Assembly: GCA_003483745.1 (NCBI GenBank)
Contig: DMYD01000054.1
Coordinates: forward strand, 9,491-73,490
DNA: 64,000 bases
Reading direction: 5' to 3'
Source of the DNA: Roseburia sp.
GTDB lineage: Bacteria > Bacillota > Clostridia > Lachnospirales > Lachnospiraceae
Part shown: positions 43,609-51,842 of the stretch, one piece after another
Layout of the letters: every line of letters starts with the position of its first letter
Position numbering within the stretch: the stretch's first letter is position 1
Program-made: the position numbers and the translations under genes
The notes under the pieces: model-generated
The model's database searches: none
Told to the model about the DNA's origin: nothing
What the model saw: only the letters and a program-made list of their open reading frames with translations

Positions 43609-46053
43609 ATGAATACACATAAATTTATGGTGGAAGAAATACGTTTTCATTTGAGTATTCCGGATACACTGATCTTTGTCGGATGGTATTATGACGGAAC
43701 CACCAAAAATCATACCTTAAAAGTCAGTCTTGACGGGAAAGAACTTCCGGTGGAGCAGCTCATCAATAAAGGTGTGGAAGTGTGTCAGAAATATATACAC
43801 AGTGTCAACGAGATCAGTGAAGAGGTAGTGGGGATCATAAAACTGCCAGAGAACTGGAAAGAGGGACACAAGCTTTTAATCGAGTCCGCCTATAAGGGAG
43901 ACTGGCATAAAGAGGCATCGTATTCCGTTGCAAAACTGAAAACTTTTGAAAATAAAATTATTTACAGTGTGGATAATGTCAGAAGGACAGAGGACAAACT
44001 GATCGTCAACGGCTGGTGTGTGGGAAGCGGTGAGATCAAGCTGTCATTGTTGGACGGAAAAAAACAGCCTATGAACGCCAAAAGCAACCATTTTTACAGG
44101 GAAGATGAGGAACATGTCAGTCCTGATGACGAAAAGAGAGAAAAATTGTTTTTTACGATACAATCGGATCGTGTCGATGAAAAAGTGTTTTATCTGGAAA
44201 TGCGCGGACCAAAAAGTGTGGCACGCATGCGTCTTGATAAATGGCACAATGATTCAGGACTGGCTGGAATTTTAGGCAAAGCCAAAAAGGCGTTCCGTTT
44301 CCTAAAAAGAAATGGAATCAAGGCGACACTGGTCAGGATCAATGAGCGGTTAGGACAGAATAAAGGACTGATCTATGAGCATTGGTTAGAAAAATACGGT
44401 ATCAAAGAAGAAGAACTGCAAAAGCAGCGGGAAAAACAGAAAGAATTTTCCTACCGCCCGCTGTTTTCCGTTGCGGTGCCTTTATATAAAACGGAGGAGA
44501 GGTTTTTAAGGGAACTGATCCAATCCGTACAGAATCAGACCTATGATAACTGGGAATTATGTCTTGCAGACGGCAGCGAGGACGGTGGAGAGGGACTTAC
44601 ATCAATCGTGGAAGAATACCAGAAAAACGATCCAAGAATCCGGTACCGGGTGTTGGAAAAAAATTATGGTATTGCACAGAATATGAATGAGGCAATGCAT
44701 ATGGCAAAGGGGGAGTTTGTCACTCCGGTGGATCATGATGATACACTTACCCCGGATGCGCTTTATGAGTTTGTGAAGGCCCTGAATGAACATCCATCTG
44801 TAGAGGTGCTTTACTCCGATGAGGACAAAATCGATACCGACGGAACGAAATATTTTGAACCCCATTTTAAGGCAGACTATGATGTTGATTTCCTTCTGAC
44901 GAACAATTATATTTGTCATCTTTTTGCAGTGAAATGTTCCATGGAAAGCTATCAGGAAGGATTTTTAAGTGAATTTGACGGATCACAGGATTTTGATTTT
45001 ATCTTAAGATGCTGCGAGGAGGCAAAAGAGATTTATCATGTGCCGAAAGTGTTGTATCACTGGCGCTGTCATTTTGATTCCACAGCAGCGAATCCACAGA
45101 GTAAATTATATGCTTTTGAGGCGGGAAGACGCGCGGCGGAAGCACATTATAAGCGTCTTAATATACCTGCAACGGTGGAACATGCGCAGTTTTACGGCCT
45201 GTACCGCACGCGTTACAACTGGGAGAAGAAACCGGCTGTGACAGTATTGATACCAAACCGTGACCATGTGGAAGATTTAAAAAGATGCATAGATGCGGTT
45301 TTATGTTCGGATTACAGCAATTATGAGATCGTTGTGGTGGAACATAACAGTAAGGATCAGCAGACTTTTGCATATTATGAAAAATTGCAGAAAGAATGTA
45401 GCAGAGCACGGGTACTTACTTACACGGGAGAGGAAAATATTTCAAAGATCTATAACTTTGCCGTAAAAGCGGTATCCGGTGAATATTTACTGCTCTTAGA
45501 TCCGCTCACACAGATGATCAATACCTCCTTCATGAGTGAGATGCTTGGATATTGTATGCGGGAAGATGTCGGCATTGTGGGTGCAAAGCTGATCTATGAG
45601 GATGATACGATCGCGCATGCAGGTATCGTGCTTGGATTTGGCGGTGCCTTTGGCTATGTATTCCGTGGTAAATCGCGTTATATAGCAGGTTACGAGAGCC
45701 GTGTGATCTGTGCACAGGATTATTCTGCAGTGTCCGGCGTATGCATGATGGTAAAACGCAGTGTTTACGAAGAGGCAGGCGGCATGACGGAAGAATTTTC
45801 AAACAGATTCCATGACATTGATTTTTGCCTGAAAGCCCGCAAAGCCGGTTGGCTGGTCGTATATAATCCATATGCGGAAGGATATTATTATGGAACAAAA
45901 GAGGCGGCAGTTCCGGTAGTGGAAGGAAGGACAAAGGACAATCGGGAAGCAGAACTTCTGGTAAAAAAATGGGAAACGGAAATAAAAGCGGGAGATCCGT
46001 ATTATAATCCGAATCTGACATTGGACCGGATGGATTTTTCCTTACGCAGATAA
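43609..46053 (+). CDS. Tandem GT2 glycosyltransferase with N-terminal beta domains
   Basis: About 814 residues. The N-terminal ~215 residues contain two related beta-sandwich segments (FMVEEIRFHLSIPDTLIFVGWYYD; IIYSVDNVRRTEDKLIVNGWCVG). Two GT-A domains follow: one from FSVAVPLYKTEERF with VDHDDT (~285-525), and one from VTVLIPNRDHVEDL (~545-800). The second domain's usual DDD/DED position reads LLLDPLT, so that site may be altered. ATG 43609 follows AGGAAGG. It is the last gene of the cluster. Confidence 0.87.
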   Translation: MNTHKFMVEEIRFHLSIPDTLIFVGWYYDGTTKNHTLKVSLDGKELPVEQLINKGVEVCQKYIHSVNEISEEVVGIIKLPENWKEGHKLLIESAYKGDWHKEASYSVAKLKTFENKIIYSVDNVRRTEDKLIVNGWCVGSGEIKLSLLDGKKQPMNAKSNHFYREDEEHVSPDDEKREKLFFTIQSDRVDEKVFYLEMRGPKSVARMRLDKWHNDSGLAGILGKAKKAFRFLKRNGIKATLVRINERLGQNKGLIYEHWLEKYGIKEEELQKQREKQKEFSYRPLFSVAVPLYKTEERFLRELIQSVQNQTYDNWELCLADGSEDGGEGLTSIVEEYQKNDPRIRYRVLEKNYGIAQNMNEAMHMAKGEFVTPVDHDDTLTPDALYEFVKALNEHPSVEVLYSDEDKIDTDGTKYFEPHFKADYDVDFLLTNNYICHLFAVKCSMESYQEGFLSEFDGSQDFDFILRCCEEAKEIYHVPKVLYHWRCHFDSTAANPQSKLYAFEAGRRAAEAHYKRLNIPATVEHAQFYGLYRTRYNWEKKPAVTVLIPNRDHVEDLKRCIDAVLCSDYSNYEIVVVEHNSKDQQTFAYYEKLQKECSRARVLTYTGEENISKIYNFAVKAVSGEYLLLLDPLTQMINTSFMSEMLGYCMREDVGIVGAKLIYEDDTIAHAGIVLGFGGAFGYVFRGKSRYIAGYESRVICAQDYSAVSGVCMMVKRSVYEEAGGMTEEFSNRFHDIDFCLKARKAGWLVVYNPYAEGYYYGTKEAAVPVVEGRTKDNREAELLVKKWETEIKAGDPYYNPNLTLDRMDFSLRR

Positions 46054-46087
46054 TGTTTTATTCTGAAATAATATCAAGGTTTTATTG

Positions 46088-46508
46088 TTACCGGTTCATC
46101 TCTGAGTGATGGCCGGTATTTTTATGTTCGGCAATAATACTGTCAATCTCATCGGGATCTGTTATTGCCATGTCACCGATGATGCTGTGTTTGATCGCTG
46201 CTAAGGCATTGCCGTATTCTAAGGCTTTTCTGCAGTCTTTGTATTTTAAGTAACCATAGAGAACGCCGGAGACATAGGCATCACCGCTGCCAATACGGTC
46301 TATTATGTCGATATTGTTAATGGAAGAATGTTTTCTGTCATAGACAACACGCGGTTTGCGCGGGTAAGAACCGTATTCATAGAAGTAAATGTCTCAGGAA
46401 AGTATCGCCCTGTGCAAGACGTCCGTTGATCGGGGTGGAGAGACGAAGCAAAATCTCTCCTAATGTGATGATAATAGATTTGCCCTCAGAGCATGCAATC
46501 CATTTCAT
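46088..46508 (-). pseudogene. 2-keto-3-deoxygluconate kinase-like sugar kinase remnant
   Basis: Read on the minus strand, the piece begins at ATG 46508 with ITLGEILLRLSTPINGRLAQ, the usual PfkB-family N terminus. After about 45 codons it meets TGA. The following bases continue in another frame as IYFYEYGSYPRKPRVVYD and then the catalytic-region motif RIGSGDAYVSG and a normal C-terminal end. Around 200 central codons are missing, so this is a kdgK-like gene collapsed by an internal out-of-frame deletion. Confidence 0.88.
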
Positions 46509-46684
46509 GTAAAATATGCCTAATATCGGATCGTTTTATATATTGCAGTTTTCACAAAAATAATTCTGGAATGCTTATTTTGCTGACTTTTTGGGAAAAA
46601 TAATGATATAGTAAAAATACTGGGTAGAAAATTACCTGTATAATATCGTTTAAAATTGAAATCAAAGAAAGGAGAATCGGAGAA

Positions 46685-47182
46685 ATGTTTGGAATCGGTG
46701 AATATGTTGTGTGTGGCGCAAAAGGTGTCTGTCAGATCAGGGATATTACGCATATAGATATTTCAGGGGCAGATAAAGAGCGGCTGTATTATGTTTTAGC
46801 TCCAGTCGGAGATTCGAATGGAACGGTTTATGTGCCGACGGACAGTGAAAAAATTGTAATGCGCAGGACGATTTCAAAGGAAGAAGCAGAACAGTTGATT
46901 GATGAATTGCCACGGATCGAACTCTTGTGGGTACCAGATGACAAACAGCGCGAGGCAAAATACAAAGAAGCACTTCGCACCTGTGATTATCACGCCTGGG
47001 TCAGTATTGTAAAGACTCTGTATCAACGTAAAAAAGAACGGATCGCGCAGGGAAAGAAAGTGACTGCGGTAGATGAACGTTATATGAAGGCAGCAGAAAA
47101 TGAATTGTACGGAGAGCTTTCTTTAACGCTTGGAGTGCCGCGGGAAAAAATGGAAGATTATATTAAAGAACGGCTTTCATGA
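46685..47182 (+). CDS. CarD/CdnL-family transcription factor
   Basis: A 165-residue protein with an N-terminal RNA-polymerase-interacting Tudor-like domain (~1-55, MFGIGEYVVCGAKGVCQIRDI) and a helical C-terminal DNA-contacting domain (~60-165). It stabilises open complexes at promoters in known members. A possible promoter with TATAGT at 46607-46612 lies upstream, and GAAAGGAG precedes the start. It is followed by the first structured element. Confidence 0.9.
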   Translation: MFGIGEYVVCGAKGVCQIRDITHIDISGADKERLYYVLAPVGDSNGTVYVPTDSEKIVMRRTISKEEAEQLIDELPRIELLWVPDDKQREAKYKEALRTCDYHAWVSIVKTLYQRKKERIAQGKKVTAVDERYMKAAENELYGELSLTLGVPREKMEDYIKERLS

Positions 47183-47197
47183 AAGAAAACTGCCCAT

Positions 47198-47562
47198 CAA
47201 ATGCTAGTTTGTGGTTGTGATGTGAGTTCCCCGGCGAAGGGTGGATTTACAGTTTTGTGAGTGGCAAATTGCATCAAGCCGGGACGGTTTTGTTTCCGTT
47301 GTCCGAAAATAAGTCAATCTAAGGCTGCCTGGTATAGGTTGTGGCGGAGTGACATGTGCGTCTTAAATGCCCCGTCCGGGGGCATTAAGACTTGTGCTGC
47401 CGTCCGTGGCAGCACAACACTGTGTTACGGACAGGCAGACTAAGATTGCCTAATTTTCTCCCAAAGTCACAAAACAGGTCCCGGCTTAATGCGATTTGCC
47501 AGCCACTAAGTTGTGAACCACCCTTCGCCGGGGAACTCATTTTACAACCTTGGGGGTGCGTA
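47198..47562 (-). ncRNA. Structured element 1, putative large non-coding RNA
   Basis: A 365-base non-coding element folds almost end to end. The helices are: outer 22-bp perfect stem (47223-47244 with 47518-47539) plus GGTTGT/ACAACC outside it; 23-bp stem with one mismatch and one wobble (47262-47284 with 47479-47501); a stem with 15 of 17 positions paired (47315-47331 with 47432-47448); and two apical hairpins, 47392-47417 and 47360-47391. Read on the minus strand it aligns over its whole length with element 2 (47865-48225). Identical blocks include TTTTGTGACTTTGGGAGAAA, CTTATTTTCGGACAACGGAA and TCACTCCGC. No protein-coding potential is seen. The strand is inferred from the paired copy. Confidence 0.7.
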
Positions 47563-47864
47563 AATTTTTAGTGTTTTGTGTCTGAATCTGATTAAAAAAT
47601 ATTTCCAAATAACTATATTCAATGGTTTATTATTTGTTTGACAACACTGGCAAAAACCTCGATATATACCACTATGCCCATATTTATTGCCATACACATT
47701 TGAAAAAATATTCTGCGTTATTAATCTGGCAATTTACGAAAAATTTCATGTAATACAATGTAGTAGATGGAAATTCTGGGAAGTCATTAGGCTGAATATT
47801 AATGATACAGCACATTAGGATTTTAAGCATATTTTCAGTTGTGCGAATATCAAAAATTCGCACC
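47563..47864. other. AT-rich spacer between the two structured elements
   Basis: About 300 AT-rich bases without an ORF. On the plus strand TTGACA lies near 47640 with TATATA 19 bases later, a modest promoter match pointing at element 2 but about 200 bases before it. The hairpin GTGCGAAT-N7-ATTCGCAC (47841-47863) sits directly against element 2 and lacks a T-run. No convincing promoter toward element 1 was found. Confidence 0.5.
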
Positions 47865-48225
47865 TACGCCCCCGATTTTGAGATGAACCGCCCACCCAAA
47901 TGGTGTTCACAACCTGAAGACTGGCATCTTGCGCAAAGCCGGAGCTAATTTTGTGACTTTGGGAGAAAATTAGAAAATCTTGGTCTGCCTGTCGATCAAC
48001 AGTGATGTTCTGCCACGGATGGCAGAACAAGGCAGCATCGAGTCATGGATGACTCGTTGTTGCCGTTCACGTCACTCCGCGAAAATCTAATTCAGGCATA
48101 CCTAGACTTTTCTTATTTTCGGACAACGGAACAAAAATTACTTCGGCTTTGCGCAAGATGCCACTCACAAACCTGCGACACACCATTGGGACGGGCGATT
48201 TATTTCATAAACAAACCATCATTTG
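47865..48225 (+). ncRNA. Structured element 2, putative large non-coding RNA
   Basis: The second copy (361 bases) is in inverted orientation to element 1. Helices: outer stem 47889-47905 with 48181-48197 (interrupted); perfect 20-bp stem 47922-47941 with 48144-48163; stem 47975-47991 with 48093-48110; hairpin 48006-48029 with loop ACGGAT; hairpin 48031-48064 with loop TGGA. Most helices differ in sequence from element 1 but remain paired, whereas loops and junctions are conserved. One pair in the last hairpin is G-U only if the plus strand is the RNA, which weakly supports this strand. It ends 12 bases before the convergent DUF4317 gene. Confidence 0.7.
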
Positions 48226-48237
48226 TCAGAAAGGCTA

Positions 48238-49494
48238 TCAGATGGTTGTATTCACGCCGTTGACGGCAGCATGTTCGTCCTCGTCCATCGGAATGACCAG
48301 ACATTTCTTGCCATCGATGATCTGGGAGTGGATCTGCTCGACTTTTTCCGGTTTGACGCGGAGAATGACATCGTAGGTCTTGACTGCCGGGACATCGTCT
48401 TCATCGGAATCTTCTACCGGAAGAGCGCGTGTTTCTTCCAGCTGCTGTTTCAAATTTTCGACCTGCTGAACCAGTTCTAATTTTTCTTTGCGTTTCGCAT
48501 TTGCTTCCACTAGTTTTGGATCTACTAAATGTTCTGCAACCGGGACTTCTTCGCCAAATACATTCTCATAGGTTTGTTCGATCACAGCGGCCTGTTCCTC
48601 AGTTACACCGCTCTCTGCGAGCACGGAAGAAATGGTGCTTTTCGTGACAGGAACTGGTTCCGGCTCTGGCTCATCTTCAGCGGCAACCGGAATCAGATCA
48701 TTTAAATTGTCCTGGATGTCCATAAAAATAGCATCGCTTTCATCATCGTCTTCTCCGATGACCTCTTTTACAATGCTCTGAAAGGTAAGTTTCTGCTCAG
48801 TAGCCGTAAATTTAGATCCACAGCCGAGACCGGATTCCATAAATTCTGAGTGTGGAGTCTTGGTATCTCTGGTATAAAACATGACAGAGTGGATATCAGT
48901 GCTTCGGTCTGTAAATGCAGGAAAAACAAATCCTGTGTCCGGTGCACCGACTACCCAGTCACGGATACGTGGTCCGATACGATTTTCGTCCTCACGGTAG
49001 CCAAGTCCCGGTTTCGTCAGGTTGACCGGACAGATTGCACAGAGCAGATACTCGTAAACTTCCTCGGACTCGTCTAATTTATTATTATCAGAAGTCTTTG
49101 TCATAACGTCGTAGGCATCGTGGAATACAAGAATCAGATAGTTTCCAACATAGTCGTAGCTGTCGATGACAAGATCATAAAATGCTTCCATCAGGTCATC
49201 ATTTTTTAGGGCACTCTCGCGCAGTCCCATCAAAAACTGCTGCCTGCCGCCGGCAGCTTCCTCCGCAGTCGGAAATTCCAGCTCTAAAAGGTTATTTCCA
49301 ATCGTACCCGACATTACTTTTTTGGCAATCTCTAAGTATTTATAAAATTCCTCATCTTCCAGATTTAAAAATGTCTCCCCGAAAGAAGTTACCTTATTGT
49401 GGTCGGCATCCACATAACAGCCGCACAGTCTTGTGAAAGTGCAGGCATCCTTTTTAAAACGCCGTTTTAATTCTAAAATATCTTTTTTTTTCAT
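48238..49494 (-). CDS. DUF4317 family protein
   Basis: A ~418-residue protein matching the DUF4317 family of Clostridia; the function is unknown. The start MKKKDILELKRRFKKDACTFTRLCGCYVD is typical. Residues ~275-370 are acidic and include a coiled-coil stretch (~350-375). There are no membrane segments. ATG 49494 is preferred to the more upstream in-frame start because it gives the conserved N terminus and has GGAG about ten bases before it. Confidence 0.85.
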   Translation of the reverse strand: MKKKDILELKRRFKKDACTFTRLCGCYVDADHNKVTSFGETFLNLEDEEFYKYLEIAKKVMSGTIGNNLLELEFPTAEEAAGGRQQFLMGLRESALKNDDLMEAFYDLVIDSYDYVGNYLILVFHDAYDVMTKTSDNNKLDESEEVYEYLLCAICPVNLTKPGLGYREDENRIGPRIRDWVVGAPDTGFVFPAFTDRSTDIHSVMFYTRDTKTPHSEFMESGLGCGSKFTATEQKLTFQSIVKEVIGEDDDESDAIFMDIQDNLNDLIPVAAEDEPEPEPVPVTKSTISSVLAESGVTEEQAAVIEQTYENVFGEEVPVAEHLVDPKLVEANAKRKEKLELVQQVENLKQQLEETRALPVEDSDEDDVPAVKTYDVILRVKPEKVEQIHSQIIDGKKCLVIPMDEDEHAAVNGVNTTI

Positions 49495-49608
49495 AAATCT
49501 ATATCTCCATTTCTGAGGGGATGCCATACGAAAGATAGCGCAGGCTGTTTCATGTCCCCGTAATCTGCAAGAAATATTATAACGATATTTTAAAACCGGT
49601 GCAAGGGG

Positions 49609-50448
49609 TTATGATTTCCCGTCACGGACAACGGCGTGCTCCATTAACCAGTCACACCATACTGCGTAGTATTTTCCGAGGGGATGCGCATTATCATTGC
49701 TGTACTGTGTGCCGAGATTGCCGTTTGCATCGTCAAAAAGTTCATTGATGTCCAGATAATAAATGGTCCGGTGATCGGCTAATGTCGCAATTTTTTGATT
49801 AAAGGCGTTGATATTGACATTATTGAATGTCTTATCCGAGTCTGAGCGCTGTGCAGTCACATGAAGATTTGCTTCCACATAAATGATCGCATCCGGCTGC
49901 ATGGTTTGCAGAAAATTTACAAACGACGCATATTTTTCAAATGTCTGTGTGACATCGTAGCCAAGTTCATTAATGCCGAGCATCAGATATATTTTATGAT
50001 AGGTATGGCTGGCTAAAAGATCAGAGATACTGACCTTTCCGATACCGCCCACCATAATTTTTTTATTTTCCAGATCATAGATACTGAGACCCGAATCACA
50101 ATAAAAGGTGGCATTGCCCAACGTACCATATTCTTTTAATCCGACGGTGCGGGAATCACCGATCATTAAAGCGTCATCGAAATAATCTGCATCAACAGTG
50201 GTCATTTCTGTCATCGGAACTTCTGTGTCCGGGATATCCTGCCGGTCTGTATTGTCAGATGGCGCACCGGAAGTGTCCGATGGTGTCGTGGTGTCCTGTT
50301 TTTGTGCGGCGGAGACAGAAGACACGGACAAGGAAGTATTTTTGGCTGCATTTATGTTTAACGTTACATATAAGTAAATGAGTGGAATCAGAAGGCAGCT
50401 TATCAAAAAGAAAAAATAAAACAATATGGCAGATATTTTTTTTCGCAT
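49609..50448 (-). CDS. SGNH/GDSL-type hydrolase, probable O-acyl transfer partner
   Basis: A 279-residue protein with an N-terminal membrane anchor (~8-30), a Ser/Thr/Asp-rich linker and an extracellular SGNH domain. The catalytic Ser lies in MIGDSRTVGL (~95-104), an Asn/Gly block in MLGINELGYD (~156-165), and the Asp-His pair in NDNAHPLGKYY (~250-260). It follows the MBOAT gene by 12 bases. MBOAT-SGNH pairs (such as PatA/PatB and AlgI/AlgJ) transfer acyl groups to extracellular glycans, and that is the likely role here. Confidence 0.85.
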   Translation of the reverse strand: MRKKISAILFYFFFLISCLLIPLIYLYVTLNINAAKNTSLSVSSVSAAQKQDTTTPSDTSGAPSDNTDRQDIPDTEVPMTEMTTVDADYFDDALMIGDSRTVGLKEYGTLGNATFYCDSGLSIYDLENKKIMVGGIGKVSISDLLASHTYHKIYLMLGINELGYDVTQTFEKYASFVNFLQTMQPDAIIYVEANLHVTAQRSDSDKTFNNVNINAFNQKIATLADHRTIYYLDINELFDDANGNLGTQYSNDNAHPLGKYYAVWCDWLMEHAVVRDGKS

Positions 50449-50460
50449 AGTGTTCCTTCG

Positions 50461-51813
50461 TTAAAATCTGAAATATAAAAATGGGTCATTAGAGCCAACG
50501 TAAATACAGTAAACAGAAGACCAGAAAATTGCCAGATAGACAAAAATTTCTGGCACAGAGCCCCTGATTTTTTTTAAAAAGCGGACTGGAAGCCTTGTAG
50601 AAAAAAGGAAGCCGGCAGGGATGATAAAGCGGAAATCATTTAAATTTTTCCAGAAATCATTCACATAAATAATGGCATCATCGGCGGAAAAAAATGGAAA
50701 TAATTTCCGGGTGTAGACTTCGATACTGCCGGGATCACTGATTCCAAAAAGCATCCACGACAATGGGATCAGAACTGCCATATAAAGATGTCCGGCCAGC
50801 GCGTATCGGTCCGTCAATTTTTTTAACAGCAGTTTTTCTGTCAATACAATGACGAACAGGGAAAATCCCCACAGAATAAAATGAAATTCTGTGCCATGCC
50901 AGATTCCGGTAAGTATCCACACAACAAGCAGGTTGCGGATCCATTTGCAGGTACCTGTGCGGTTGCCGCCAAGTGGAATATAGATGTAGGTCTGAAACCA
51001 TTGTCCAAGTGTAATATGCCAGCGCCGCCAGAATTCTGTCATGCTTGTGGAGAGATAGGGGTGCATAAAGTTTATGGGAAGTTTAAAACCAAGCATTCTG
51101 CCCAGACCTGTTGCCATCAGGGAATAACCATAAAAATCAAAGTAAATCTGGAAAGAATATGCATAGATTCCAAGCCATGCAAGCGGTGTGGAGATACTTT
51201 CATATCCGATCGTGCCAACATTTGCCCACAGACTGCCAAACTGATTCGCCAGAATCGCTTTTAAGCCAAGTCCCCGGATAAAAAGTTTCATACCCTCCGC
51301 CAGATTTTCGGGCAGAAAGCGTCTTGCGCTGTGAAGCTGCCTGCGCAGCATCTCATACGGGGTAATTGGTCCGGAAATTAATTTTGGGAACATGCTGATG
51401 TAAGTACCGAATGTCACAAAATCCCGTTCCGGTAAAATACGTCCGTAATAGATATCAAAAAGATATGCAGTCAGCTGGAACGTATAAAAACTGATTCCGA
51501 GCGGCAGAGATAAATGTCTGGAATATTTAAACAAAAACAACCATAAAAAATCGAAAAAAATAACTTTTGTCAAAAAGAGTTTCTTTTTTCTTGGATTGTG
51601 TATCTGATAAAGGCGGATTCCGAACACATAATTGAGATAGGTCAGAACCATTAACAGAAACAGTGCATATGGCTGTTTGATCACTCCGGCTGCATAAAAC
51701 AGGATGCTCCCTGCAAAGAGCGTACTGTTTCTGAAAGCAGCAGGTGTGATATAATAGGCAAACAGAAATAATGGTAAGAAAATAAAAATAAAGTTGAGAC
51801 TGCTGAATACCAT
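50461..51813 (-). CDS. MBOAT-family O-acyltransferase
   Basis: A 450-residue enzyme with about ten membrane helices of the MBOAT family. It carries the family motifs EFWRRWHITLGQWFQTYIYIPLGGNR (~236-261) and LTGIWHGTEFHFILWG (~274-289), the latter with the invariant His. It moves acyl groups (probably acetyl) across the membrane and hands them to the SGNH partner encoded just downstream. It is 29 bases after the anti-sigma gene and apparently in the same operon. Confidence 0.92.
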   Translation of the reverse strand: MVFSSLNFIFIFLPLFLFAYYITPAAFRNSTLFAGSILFYAAGVIKQPYALFLLMVLTYLNYVFGIRLYQIHNPRKKKLFLTKVIFFDFLWLFLFKYSRHLSLPLGISFYTFQLTAYLFDIYYGRILPERDFVTFGTYISMFPKLISGPITPYEMLRRQLHSARRFLPENLAEGMKLFIRGLGLKAILANQFGSLWANVGTIGYESISTPLAWLGIYAYSFQIYFDFYGYSLMATGLGRMLGFKLPINFMHPYLSTSMTEFWRRWHITLGQWFQTYIYIPLGGNRTGTCKWIRNLLVVWILTGIWHGTEFHFILWGFSLFVIVLTEKLLLKKLTDRYALAGHLYMAVLIPLSWMLFGISDPGSIEVYTRKLFPFFSADDAIIYVNDFWKNLNDFRFIIPAGFLFSTRLPVRFLKKIRGSVPEIFVYLAIFWSSVYCIYVGSNDPFLYFRF

Positions 51814-51842
51814 GCCAGGATCCTTTACTGCATAGATATTTC

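Noticed and set aside
46088..46508. A simple sequencing frameshift in an intact kdgK
   Set aside because: About 200 codons are absent, so no single-base correction restores the gene.
47261..47443. Short open frame inside element 1
   Set aside because: It has no ribosome site, does not align as protein with element 2, and simply runs through the folded element.
47213..47549. Element 1 as an IS-derived MITE because of its terminal inverted repeats
   Set aside because: The pairing continues inward through several nested helices, the second copy keeps structure rather than sequence in those helices, and no target-site duplication or transposase is visible. It remains the main alternative.
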